Positions 25,371-34,208 of a DNA stretch of 64,000 bases are shown in pieces. The stretch's first letter is position 1. Each line of letters starts with the position of its first letter. The stretch is from JBGTFE01 sp036403235 (GTDB lineage Bacteria; Acidobacteriota; Blastocatellia; Pyrinomonadales; Pyrinomonadaceae): positions 9,693 to 73,692 of the forward strand of contig DASWRI010000044.1 in NCBI GenBank assembly GCA_036403235.1, given 5' to 3'. The translations under genes and the position numbers were made by a program. The notes beneath the pieces are model-generated. The model worked only from the letters and a program-made list of their open reading frames with translations, was not told the DNA's origin and did no database searches.

Positions 25371-25865
25371 ATGACATTGGAAAATTCCGTTTTGCCGAAG
25401 CTCGAAAACCCGCGTCTCGTCGTAAAAAAACGAGAGCGTCTTTTGCAGATTTTTGACGGCGGGAAATTAATAAAAACTTATACAATCATGCTCGGATTCG
25501 CGCCCGAAGGCGATAAGGAAATCAGGGGCGACGGCAAAACGCCCGAAGGCGAATTTTACGTTTTCGTCAAAAACGATAAAAGCAAATTTTATCGCTCGCT
25601 CGGCGTGAGTTACCCATCGGCGGAAGATGCGCGGCGCGGGTTGTCGGAAAATCTCGTATCCGAAGCCGAGCACGACGCGATTCTCGAAGCCGCCCGGGAA
25701 AAACGGATGCCTCCGCAAGACACGCGGCTCGGCGGCGAAATCTACATTCACGGCGGCGGAATTCTGACCGATTGGACGCAAGGCTGCATCGCGCTGCTTG
25801 ACGCGGAAATGAAAGAAATTTTCGACGCCATTTCGCCCGGCGCGCCGATTTTTATCGAGCCTTAA
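25371..25865 (+). CDS. L,D-transpeptidase (YkuD) family protein
   Basis: The 164-aa YkuD domain carries the active-site block with His127 (I-H-G-G-G) and Cys139 (W-T-Q-G-C-I-A-L), the usual H...(S/T)xGCxR pattern, but the position after Cys lacks the common Arg within two residues (C-I-A-L). Upstream G-D-G-K-T-P-E-G-E-F (about 53-62) matches the family substrate loop. No clear signal peptide is visible, so export or a longer start is uncertain. It probably cross-links peptidoglycan. The tsaE gene is 37 nt upstream. Confidence 0.85.
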   Translation: MTLENSVLPKLENPRLVVKKRERLLQIFDGGKLIKTYTIMLGFAPEGDKEIRGDGKTPEGEFYVFVKNDKSKFYRSLGVSYPSAEDARRGLSENLVSEAEHDAILEAAREKRMPPQDTRLGGEIYIHGGGILTDWTQGCIALLDAEMKEIFDAISPGAPIFIEP

Positions 25866-25971
25866 GCCGCCCATAAAAAATCTTTTCAAATAAAAAAAAT
25901 CGTGTTAAGTTTATTGGGCGCAGCCCCCGCGCCCGATTTATTTTCACCGAATAACTCAAGGAATTTAAAAA

Positions 25972-28900
25972 ATGCTTATCCCCGAAAAAGATTTTGAAAA
26001 AATTCGCGAGCTTCACGAACGAAGTCTTCACCTGCAGGCTTTTCAAACGGCGCAGTCGGTTTGCCCGCTTCCGAACTGGGAAGGGACGAAAGCCGTTTTG
26101 CTGGCGGCAAATCTGGCGTATAATCTCGGCGCTCTCGAAACGAGCTGGAAATGGACGAAAAAAGCATGGCGCAAAGACAAAAAGCATCCGCGCGCGATGT
26201 TTTATTACGGCAACGAGCTTTTTCATCGAAAAGGCGCGCTGCCCGCGCTTATTTTTTTGAGAAAATACAAAAATGATTTCGCGGCCGAAGGAAAACTGCT
26301 CGGCTGGTGGAATTCGCTCTACGCCGAGATTTTCTCGCAGCTTCGCGATTTCAGAACGTCTGACGCGTGGCATCAGAAAGCGATTCAGGCCGCGCCGGAA
26401 GACGTCTGGGTTTGGGTTTCACAGGCGCACACTCTCGAGCTCCAAGACCGCTACGAGGAAGCGCTGGAGATAAGCCGGATTGCCTTTGATTTGCAGCCGT
26501 GGCAGCGAAGCTCGGTTTTTGCGCTGGCGCACAATTTATCGCTTCTCGAGCGTTACGACGAAGCGCTCGAAATATTGACCGAAGCGGCATCGCGGCTCGA
26601 AAACGCGTGGGTCGTCAAACAGCTCGCCGATTTGCAGACCGAGCTCGGAATGCACAAAGAAGCCTACGCCTCGCTCGAACGGCTGCTCGAGCTGACGCCG
26701 ATGCGCGAAGACAGTCTGGAACAATGGCTTTACGGAAATCTCTCGGACGCGGCCTATCTCGGCGATATCAAACAGGCGATTCGGTTCGCCGATATTTCTT
26801 CGAGCCCGTTTCACCTGAAAATCAAGGAACGTCTCGAAAACTTACGCGGAACGGAAAAACGCGTTCGTCTTAAACTGGGATTTGTCCGCCAGCATCATAT
26901 GACGTGCGCGCCGGCGACGGTTTCAAATATCAGTCGTTTCTGGCAAAAAAGCGCGCCGCATCTGGAGATTGCCGAAGAAATCTGCTACGACGGCACGCCC
27001 GCTTACAAAGAGCGCGGCTGGGCCAACGAAAACGGCTGGGAAACGCGCGAGTTTACCGTCAACTGGCAGGACACAATCGAGCTTATCAATCGCGGCGTGC
27101 CGTTCACGCTGGCGACGGTTCAGCCGGGCAGCGGACATCTTCAGGCGATTATCGGCTACGACGAAAGCCGCCGGACGTTTCTCGTCCGCGACCCGTATTT
27201 TCAGCGTCTCGACGAATTTGCGGCCGAAGAATTGCTCGAAGAACAAAAATCCAGCGGGCCGCGCGGAATGGCTCTGGTTCCAAAGGAAAAATCGCATCTG
27301 CTTCAGGATTTAGAGCTTAAAGACGCGCGCGAATACGATTTTCATTTTGCCGTCGACAGCAATCTGGAAAAACACAATCGCGCGCGGGCGAACGAGATTT
27401 TAAGCGAAATGGGCGAGGCTTTTCCCGACCATCGCCTGACGTGGTCGGCGCGCTGGTCGCTGGCGCATTACGACGCCAATCATCCGCGAATGATGGAAGC
27501 GGTCGAAAATCTGCAAAAACAATTTCCCGAAGACATCAATTTGAAATTGAGTTTTTTGAGTCTTTCGGGCAATCAGACGACGCGCGACGAACGGCTTGCC
27601 ACGCTCGAATCGTTTTGCCGCGCCGAAAAGACCGACCCGCTTTTGTGGCAGATGTTCGGCTACGAATTAGGGCGCGACGCGCGCAGTCACGGCCGCGCTC
27701 TGAGCTGGCTTTACAAATCTTTGCGCAGGCTTCCGGTCAGCGGAACTTATCGCGCGATTGCCGATATTTTATGGTCAAAAAGGCGTTTTGAAGAAGCGAC
27801 CGAGCTTTATCGCTACGCCGCCTGCCTGAGCGATAAGGACGAGCAGAATGCTTACTCGTATTTTCTGGCGGCGCGTCATCTCAAGCAAACCGAAAAGGCG
27901 CTGCGATTTCTGCAAGACCGCTTCGACCGTTTCGGTCATCAATCGCGGCTTCCGGTGCAGAGTTTATTCCACGCCCTGCGCGAGCTCGGGCGAACGGTCG
28001 AAGCGTTTGAAGCCCTGGAAAAAGCGCTCGAAAAACGTCCCGCCGACGGCGAATTAAAACTTTTTGCGGCCGAGGCAAAGGCGCGTTTCGGCCGGCAGGA
28101 CGAAGCCGAGGAATTGCTCGGCCAAGCCGAAAATCAATCGCCGCGCAACGTCTGGCTGAGATACGCGGCGATGATTGCCGAGCTGCGCGGAAATCTCAAA
28201 CAATCGCTCGCAAACTGGCGCGAAATCGTCGAGCTCGAGCCGCTCGCCTACGACGCGCACGAAAGCATCTCATTTCTGCTGGCGGCGACCGAAGGGAAAA
28301 AAGCCGGACAGGATTATCTGCGCGAGGCGACCAATCATTTTCCGTTTAATCGCGATTTGCACAAACTTCGCCTCAGCCTTTTGCGAGAGGAAAGCGACGA
28401 GGCCGTCGAAATTCTCAAGCATCTTCTCAAAATCAATCCGCAGGACGCGTGGGGCGAGCGAGAGATGGCGCGCTGGCTCTGTTTTGAAAGAAAATATGCG
28501 GAAGCACTGGACGCCGCCGAGAGGGCAATCGCGCTTGAGCCGAACGAGCCTTACGCGCAGTGGGTTCGCGGCACGGCTCTATCGGAACTCGGAAAATACG
28601 AGGAAGCCGCGCGCGCCTTTGAAAAAGCGATAACGCTTTCGGTCGATGCCGATTATGCGCTGAGCAGCCGGATAAAAATCTGCCGTACAAAAGAAGAAAA
28701 GCTCGCGGCTCTCAGGTTTATGCGCCGCGAGCTGGAAACTCAGGTCAGTTTCGGAAGCGGCGTTTTCGCCTATCGCGACCAGGCGAAACGAATCTTAGAG
28801 CCGGAAGAATTGCTCGCGGAATTAAAGAAAATTTATTCCAACAACGAGGATTACTGGTTCGCGCTTTCCGCTCTCGTGCAGCAGTTGATTGATATGCACC

Positions 28901-30963
28901 GTTTGGACGAAGCGCTCGAACTGGCCGAAAAAGCGACCGAAAAATTTCCCCTGATTCAGCAAATCTGGCACGACCTTTCGGTTATTTACAAAATCAGGGG
29001 CGAATACGAGCAGGAAATAAAATTTCTGCAGCAGGCGCTCAAGATAAACGGAAACTGGAGCTTCGGAATTCAGCAGCTGGTCGAGGCTTTCGAGCGCGCC
29101 GGACGATTTGCGGAAGCAAAGGAAGCGCTCGAAGATGCGCTCCGGCGTTTGCCGCTCGACCATTTTTTATACGGTTATCTGGCCGAAGTCTGCTGGAAGC
29201 TCGATGAAAGGGAAGAAGCAATCGACGCGGCGCGCAAAGCCATCGCGCTCGAACCCGAATACGAATGGGCGTGGCAGGCGATAAAATTGTGGGCGGATAA
29301 ATTAAAACAACCGACGCTCGCCGCCGATTTGGCGCGCGAAGTGACCGTCAAAAAACCGAAAGACATCGGCGCGTGGCTGACTTACGCACAGATTCTCGAC
29401 ACCGGACGTTTTTCGCAGGAACAGCTCGACGCCGCCGAACGCGCGCTCGAGCTCGAACCGAAAAACGTGCTGGCTCTGGCGATAAAAGCCAATGCGCTTG
29501 CCGACGCACGCCGTTTTGACGAAGCCATCGAAATTTGCCAGACAAAATTTGCCGACGGCTATCAGCACGAGCGTCTGCGATACGTGCAGGCCGGAATCGA
29601 ATCCATGCGCGGCAATTTCGAAGAAGCGGTTCGACAGCTAAACAGTCTGACCGCTTCCGTTCCCGATTATTATCCGGCGTGGGAGCGTCTGGCCGATATT
29701 TATCGCAGCTGGGAAGAACGACGCGCCGATTACCTGCGCGTGACGCGCGAGCTGACGAGACTTGCGCCGCAGGACGCGAGCGCGTTCGGTTTTCTCGGCG
29801 AAGCGTATCTGTTCAACAATAAACGCGACGATGCGAAAAAAGCGTTTGAGCAGTCGATAAAGCTCGCTCCCGAATATCCATTTGCCGGCTGCTCTCTGTT
29901 TGATTTGTATTTCGAAGAAAAAGATACGGAAAACAGCCGCCGGATTTTGCAGATTTTAAGCGAATTTGTCAAAAACGAAAGCTCACTCGTCCGGGAAATC
30001 GCGTTTTACGCCAAATCGGGCGATTTGGAAAAAAGCCGCGCGCTCTGGGAAAAACTGTGTCTTTCGGAAAACGCGGTGGAGAGGCATTTTCAATACGTTC
30101 TCGAAAAATTTCAGGAATTCAAGCTTGGCGACGCCAATTTTATTTTGGAAACTCTCCGGCGGACGAGCCTCGAAAAGCGGGCAAACGCGCTTGTCGGCTC
30201 TTTTTTAATTCAAATCGCATGGGGCAAAGAAGGCGAAAAATCGTGCCGCCGCGAACTCGAAAAATTGCTCGGAAACGAAAAAGTCTGGTCTGAAGCGGTC
30301 GTCAAATTTATGGAGCTGATGCTCGCCGGAAAACGTTATTCAAAGCTGCGCGCGTTTATCGAGGAAAATTACACGGAACTCGGCCGATACGACGAAGTCT
30401 GGGGCTCGACCGGCTACGTTCTGCACACCGTAAATGATTTCAAACAATCGCAGAAATGGTTTTCCGGCTGGGAAAAACGCGAGCGGGTTTTGCCGTGGGC
30501 GCTCTGGAATTATTCGCTGGCGCTGAGAAATAACGGGCATGCTCGGGAAGCGGCCGAAATCAATCGCGCGGCTTTGAATCTGGAAAGAGACAATACGATA
30601 AATCAGCATTTGATGATGCTCGGGCTCGAAGAAATCTACGCCGAGAATTATCAAAAAGCGGAAAGTATTTTCGGCGAGATTGACGCGCGGACGTTCAACA
30701 AGTGGGACGGCTATTTTTACTTTTTGCTAGATGTCGGATTGGAAATTTACCGGCACGCGGCGAACAATCAACCAAAGGAGGCCTCAGATTCCATCAGGGA
30801 ACTGGTTAATTTAAGTCTTTCGCAGACCGCGCTGCGAACGGACAAAATTATGCGCGAAAGTTTTAAGCGAAGCGTCGCGGCGGCATTTATGTTAAGTCAA
30901 AACACATGGCTTAAAATCTGGCTGCGAATCAAGATTTTTTACGCCGGGCTCGGTTTTCGATAA
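25972..30963 (+). CDS. Giant TPR protein with embedded C39-like cysteine peptidase domain
   Basis: The 1663-aa protein starts after a Shine-Dalgarno (CAAGGA). TPR-like helical repeats fill about 20-290 and again about 450-1600 (for example FERAGRFAEAKEALEDALRR). Between them, about 300-430, is a papain/C39-like peptidase domain: Cys near 312 in HHMTCAPATV, His near 388 in GSGHLQAI and Asp near 407 in VRDPYF, in the order and spacing of C39 proteases. There is no ABC transporter part, signal peptide or membrane span, so a cytoplasmic processing or scaffold role is likely. The substrate is unknown. Confidence 0.82.
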   Translation: MLIPEKDFEKIRELHERSLHLQAFQTAQSVCPLPNWEGTKAVLLAANLAYNLGALETSWKWTKKAWRKDKKHPRAMFYYGNELFHRKGALPALIFLRKYKNDFAAEGKLLGWWNSLYAEIFSQLRDFRTSDAWHQKAIQAAPEDVWVWVSQAHTLELQDRYEEALEISRIAFDLQPWQRSSVFALAHNLSLLERYDEALEILTEAASRLENAWVVKQLADLQTELGMHKEAYASLERLLELTPMREDSLEQWLYGNLSDAAYLGDIKQAIRFADISSSPFHLKIKERLENLRGTEKRVRLKLGFVRQHHMTCAPATVSNISRFWQKSAPHLEIAEEICYDGTPAYKERGWANENGWETREFTVNWQDTIELINRGVPFTLATVQPGSGHLQAIIGYDESRRTFLVRDPYFQRLDEFAAEELLEEQKSSGPRGMALVPKEKSHLLQDLELKDAREYDFHFAVDSNLEKHNRARANEILSEMGEAFPDHRLTWSARWSLAHYDANHPRMMEAVENLQKQFPEDINLKLSFLSLSGNQTTRDERLATLESFCRAEKTDPLLWQMFGYELGRDARSHGRALSWLYKSLRRLPVSGTYRAIADILWSKRRFEEATELYRYAACLSDKDEQNAYSYFLAARHLKQTEKALRFLQDRFDRFGHQSRLPVQSLFHALRELGRTVEAFEALEKALEKRPADGELKLFAAEAKARFGRQDEAEELLGQAENQSPRNVWLRYAAMIAELRGNLKQSLANWREIVELEPLAYDAHESISFLLAATEGKKAGQDYLREATNHFPFNRDLHKLRLSLLREESDEAVEILKHLLKINPQDAWGEREMARWLCFERKYAEALDAAERAIALEPNEPYAQWVRGTALSELGKYEEAARAFEKAITLSVDADYALSSRIKICRTKEEKLAALRFMRRELETQVSFGSGVFAYRDQAKRILEPEELLAELKKIYSNNEDYWFALSALVQQLIDMHRLDEALELAEKATEKFPLIQQIWHDLSVIYKIRGEYEQEIKFLQQALKINGNWSFGIQQLVEAFERAGRFAEAKEALEDALRRLPLDHFLYGYLAEVCWKLDEREEAIDAARKAIALEPEYEWAWQAIKLWADKLKQPTLAADLAREVTVKKPKDIGAWLTYAQILDTGRFSQEQLDAAERALELEPKNVLALAIKANALADARRFDEAIEICQTKFADGYQHERLRYVQAGIESMRGNFEEAVRQLNSLTASVPDYYPAWERLADIYRSWEERRADYLRVTRELTRLAPQDASAFGFLGEAYLFNNKRDDAKKAFEQSIKLAPEYPFAGCSLFDLYFEEKDTENSRRILQILSEFVKNESSLVREIAFYAKSGDLEKSRALWEKLCLSENAVERHFQYVLEKFQEFKLGDANFILETLRRTSLEKRANALVGSFLIQIAWGKEGEKSCRRELEKLLGNEKVWSEAVVKFMELMLAGKRYSKLRAFIEENYTELGRYDEVWGSTGYVLHTVNDFKQSQKWFSGWEKRERVLPWALWNYSLALRNNGHAREAAEINRAALNLERDNTINQHLMMLGLEEIYAENYQKAESIFGEIDARTFNKWDGYFYFLLDVGLEIYRHAANNQPKEASDSIRELVNLSLSQTALRTDKIMRESFKRSVAAAFMLSQNTWLKIWLRIKIFYAGLGFR

Positions 30964-31043
30964 GCCGCGGCCCGGCTTGACGAATCAAGTTTAATACTGG
31001 AAAATAAAGTAAAGATTGAAATTATTATAAAAGGAAATAAATT

Positions 31044-31487
31044 ATGCCATATCCCGAAATTATGATTCACGGCATGCGACAGGAACTGGCGCAGCTCGGA
31101 ATCGAAGAAACAAAAACGCCCGAACAGGTAAAAGATGCGGTTGAAAACACGGAAGGAACTGTGATGGTCATTGTCAATTCGGTCTGCGGATGCGCGGCGG
31201 GCGGCGTTCGTCCCGGAATTGCGATGGCTCTGCAGAATTCGGAAGCGAAACCCGATAAATCAATCACGGTTTTTGCGGGCGCCGACATCGACGCGACCGA
31301 CGAGGCGCGCGATTATTTTACGGGTTACCAGCCTTCGTCGCCGGCCATCGGAATTTTGAAGGACGGAAAGCTCCTACAGATGTTCGAGCGCAGGGATTTG
31401 GAAGGTCGTCACCCGATGACGATTGCACAGACGTTGATTGACGCTTTCAACGAACACTGCGCCAAAACCGAAGCCGCGAGCAGTTAA
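31044..31487 (+). CDS. Bacilliredoxin (BrxA/BrxB family)
   Basis: The 147-aa thioredoxin-like protein has the CGC motif (Cys48-Gly49-Cys50) in NSVCGCAAGG, and GADIDATDEAR and GYQPSSPAIGI further on, typical of the YphP/YqiW family. Members remove bacillithiol from proteins in organisms that make it, or act as disulfide isomerases. A good Shine-Dalgarno (AAGGA) supports the start. It is followed by nested palindromic repeats. Confidence 0.93.
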   Translation: MPYPEIMIHGMRQELAQLGIEETKTPEQVKDAVENTEGTVMVIVNSVCGCAAGGVRPGIAMALQNSEAKPDKSITVFAGADIDATDEARDYFTGYQPSSPAIGILKDGKLLQMFERRDLEGRHPMTIAQTLIDAFNEHCAKTEAASS

Positions 31488-31497
31488 AATTATTATT

Positions 31498-31616
31498 AAC
31501 CACAGAGGCACAGAGATTTTTTAGCCACGAATTACACGAATTACACAGATAAAAGAAATAATAATTCGTGTTATTTGTGGCTAACTTCTTTTCTGTGCTT
31601 CTTGTGCCTCGGCGGT
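31498..31616. repeat. Nested intergenic palindromes (families H and E2)
   Basis: An outer pair (AACCACAGAGGCACAGAG at 31498 and CTGTGCTTCTTGTGCCTC at about 31593) encloses a complete inner pair (TAGCCACGAATTACACG / TTCGTGTTATTTGTGGCTA, 31522-31583). The inner element is a relative of those at 15071 and 61161. It occupies about half of the 239-nt gap before the PilZ gene. Confidence 0.8.
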
Positions 31617-31726
31617 AAAAATCCCTTCAAAAAATTCTATTGCTTTTAGCGCACGAAAATCTGTAAAATAGATATAGGTTTCGCTGCAAACCTGTAATCA
31701 AAAATCCTTCCGACAAGGTTTCTCCA

Positions 31727-32170
31727 ATGTCAATAGAAAAAAGACGCTACATCAGATTCAGCTTAGATATTCCGGCAATTCGCTATAACAAATACGGTGA
31801 AACGGTCGAAACGCTGCTTCATCAAATCAGCATCGGCGGCTGTCTGGCCGAATGGGACGAAAACGTTCTGGTCGGCGAGGAATTTCGCCTTTTGATACAG
31901 CTTCCGAACGGAAACTGGCTGCCGTTCACCTGTCGGGCTCTCTATCGATTTACCGACAACGGCATCGGCGTCAAATTTCTCGATATAACGCAGTTTGAGC
32001 AGGAGCTCATCAGCCAGATAATTTCCGAAAACCTCGAAACACAGGGGTTGCCCATGCAGGTTGACCCGTTCGGACTGCCGCGCACATTTGTCCAGCAGAA
32101 ACCGCGAATAACCGATACGCGTCTGGAAAGGGACGAAATTTTAGAAGATATTTTATCGTTTGAAAATTGA
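31727..32170 (+). CDS. PilZ-domain protein
   Basis: The 147-aa product opens with R6-R-Y-I-R10 (the RxxxR c-di-GMP motif) and has Q-I-S-I-G-G (33-38) where the second motif is normally D/N-x-S-x-x-G. The Gln replaces the Asp/Asn, so binding may be weakened. The rest (VGEEFRLLIQLPNG, FTCRALYRF, GIGVKFLDI) fits a PilZ barrel. It probably senses c-di-GMP. The gene is convergent with the aldolase, with only 2 nt between stop codons. Confidence 0.86.
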   Translation: MSIEKRRYIRFSLDIPAIRYNKYGETVETLLHQISIGGCLAEWDENVLVGEEFRLLIQLPNGNWLPFTCRALYRFTDNGIGVKFLDITQFEQELISQIISENLETQGLPMQVDPFGLPRTFVQQKPRITDTRLERDEILEDILSFEN

Positions 32171-32172
32171 TT

Positions 32173-33615
32173 TCAGACAAGTTTTGCGCCCGCCGCGCGC
32201 CGGTTTTCCATAATTTGTTGAAACGAAGCCGAAGCGATTTCGGCGGCGCTCAAAGTGGTCGCGTCCAAAATTTCATTTTCCGTCAAAGCGCCGCAGTTCA
32301 GCGCGCGAACAAAAAAATTCAAAAGCCCTTGCGCCGAAGCCGCATCGTCGAAGACGTTTCCGGTCGTCGCCGCCCGTGTCGCTTTTTCGATAAAGTTTTT
32401 TAAGCGCGCCGCCTGGCCCTCCTTTGCTTCGAGAAAAAAAGCGTAAACGGCCGCGTAACGCGCCGCTAATTGCGCCGGGTGCAAATCCCAGCTCTGATAA
32501 AAACCATTGATGAGCGAATGCGTGACGTTGTTAAAATGCGCGCGCCATGCGCGATGAATGACGTATTTATTTTCCTTCGACTCGTTTTCGGATAAATTTT
32601 CGCCTTTGTGAATCGGAATCGGCATTTCGGTCGTGACCGAATCGGAAAGTCTTATGCGGAGCGGCGAGAGCGAAATCAGCATCATCTGACGCGCAAAATT
32701 GCACGCTTCGTGCCGCAGATGCTGGTGCGCGCCGGAAATGCCCAGGCTCGCCGTGTAATCGAAAGCGCCGAAATGCGCCGCGACGACGCGTCCTTTTCCA
32801 GCTTCGACCAAATTTCCGAGCGCGATTTTCCCCTTTTGGCTGACAATCGACTGCGGCGTTTCAATCATTATCTCGATTTTGACTGCGCCTTCCGCCAGAT
32901 TATTTTCCGCTTCAAACCTTTCGAGACGTTTTCGCAGCTCCTTTACTTCGTCCTTGCGCGTAATTTTCGGCAGCGTGACGACAAAATTTTCGGGAAGGCG
33001 GCCGCCGGTTTTTTCGATAAAATTTGTCAAAAATAAATCGAGCGTGCGCGTCGCCCTCTCGAAAGTTTCGGGCGCGAAGGATTTTATTCTGAAACCGCAA
33101 AACGCGGTAATCGTGTTTTCGAGAAACGATTTGGCTAATTCACTTGAAGCGGAAACGGCGTCCGCGTCTTCATCTTCGTCTGTGCGAAATCCGTAGCCGT
33201 CTTCGAAATCGATGCGAAAATCTTCGATTGGCTCACGGCTCAGTTTTTCAATCGTGCGCTCGTAAATCGTCCACGCCAGCCACGCGTTTTCATTTTCCAG
33301 CTTTATTTTTTCGGGATTATCGGCGATTTGAAATTCCAGATTTCGAATGACGTCGGCGTAGCGCGGCAGCGTGTCAGCGCCTTTGAGCCACATCGCATCG
33401 GCGAACTCGACAAAATTCGGCGCGTAAGTTTCGATGGATTTTAGGGCAATCCGCCCGAGCTTTCGCGGCGTATCGGCTTTAAAAAGATGCGCGCCGCCGT
33501 AAACCGTATGTATCGGCGAGCGCGCTTCGTGCGTTGAAATTTTCGTTTTCGAGTCTTTGACGAGTCCTTCGTCAAGCTCGTTTAAGATTATTCTGTCCAT
33601 TTCCCGTAAATCCAT
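32173..33615 (-). CDS. HpcH/HpaI aldolase / citrate-lyase-like protein
   Basis: The 480-aa product has the TIM-barrel signatures of the HpcH/HpaI-CitE group: DFRIDFEDGYG (about 132-142), VVTLPKITRKDEV (about 208-220), IEIMIETPQSI (about 244-254) with its metal-ligand Glu, and HFGAFDYTASLG (about 278-289). It is much longer than CitE and has a C-terminal helical extension (about 380-480), resembling a DUF6986-type family as I recall it. It probably acts on a short acyl-CoA or 2-oxo acid; substrate unassigned. Confidence 0.78.
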   Translation of the reverse strand: MDLREMDRIILNELDEGLVKDSKTKISTHEARSPIHTVYGGAHLFKADTPRKLGRIALKSIETYAPNFVEFADAMWLKGADTLPRYADVIRNLEFQIADNPEKIKLENENAWLAWTIYERTIEKLSREPIEDFRIDFEDGYGFRTDEDEDADAVSASSELAKSFLENTITAFCGFRIKSFAPETFERATRTLDLFLTNFIEKTGGRLPENFVVTLPKITRKDEVKELRKRLERFEAENNLAEGAVKIEIMIETPQSIVSQKGKIALGNLVEAGKGRVVAAHFGAFDYTASLGISGAHQHLRHEACNFARQMMLISLSPLRIRLSDSVTTEMPIPIHKGENLSENESKENKYVIHRAWRAHFNNVTHSLINGFYQSWDLHPAQLAARYAAVYAFFLEAKEGQAARLKNFIEKATRAATTGNVFDDAASAQGLLNFFVRALNCGALTENEILDATTLSAAEIASASFQQIMENRRAAGAKLV

Positions 33616-33645
33616 TTTGTATAAATTACGGAAAATTACAACTCT

Positions 33646-34131
33646 TTACTGCGTTTTTGTCGTCGTCGTTGGCGGCGGGCGAATTCCGGTGTATTGCGCG
33701 GAAGCAATTTTCCAAGCGCCTTTTTCCTTTCGGCAGACCATCGTCGCCCGTATGCTGCGCGCCGGCAGCGTTTTTCCATCGCTCGTAATCGTGTAATTGA
33801 AACGGGCGATGACGACGGCGAATTTATCGTAGCTGCGAATCGAGAACTCGGTCGCATCGGTCGTCGCGCTCATTTTATCGGCGGGCGGTTTTAATTCGGG
33901 CTTGTAAAACCCGAGAACTTTGTCGCGCGCATCAAATTCGCCGAGCGGCGAGATTTCGATGTAGTCCGACGTGTAAATTTTATCGAGCGTCGCCGCATCG
34001 TAGGCGGTCTGCGCGCCGGTCATCTGGTTGACCAGAGATTTCAGCGCTTCGTCGTCCTTGCCGCTCTGCGCGAAAGTCAAACTGCTCGCCAAAAATAAAA
34101 CAAAAGCAAAAATAAGAATTCTGAATTTCAT
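33646..34131 (-). CDS. Secreted NTF2-like (SnoaL/DUF4440) protein
   Basis: The ATG at 34131 gives 161 aa with a signal peptide (core ILIFAFVLFLASSLTF, cleavage before Q-S-G). The mature domain follows the NTF2-like cone: helices with A-A-T-L-D-K-I-Y-T-S-D-Y, then strands SIRSYDKFAVVIARFNYT, RATMVCRKEKGAWKI and a terminal Q-Y-T-G. The tail is Pro/Thr-rich. No active-site residue can be named. It lies 30 nt upstream of the aldolase gene on the same strand. Confidence 0.75.
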   Translation of the reverse strand: MKFRILIFAFVLFLASSLTFAQSGKDDEALKSLVNQMTGAQTAYDAATLDKIYTSDYIEISPLGEFDARDKVLGFYKPELKPPADKMSATTDATEFSIRSYDKFAVVIARFNYTITSDGKTLPARSIRATMVCRKEKGAWKIASAQYTGIRPPPTTTTKTQ

Positions 34132-34208
34132 ATATAGCTCCGCCGGTTTTTTTATTTGAAAAATCAAAAGTTTTTACGTTCGTTCAGATACTTTGTTTCA
34201 TTCGCCCT

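Noticed and set aside
26499..30654. Long alternative frames inside the giant TPR gene
   Set aside because: They lack family motifs and are Arg-rich, as expected for off-frame reading of this GC-skewed coding sequence.
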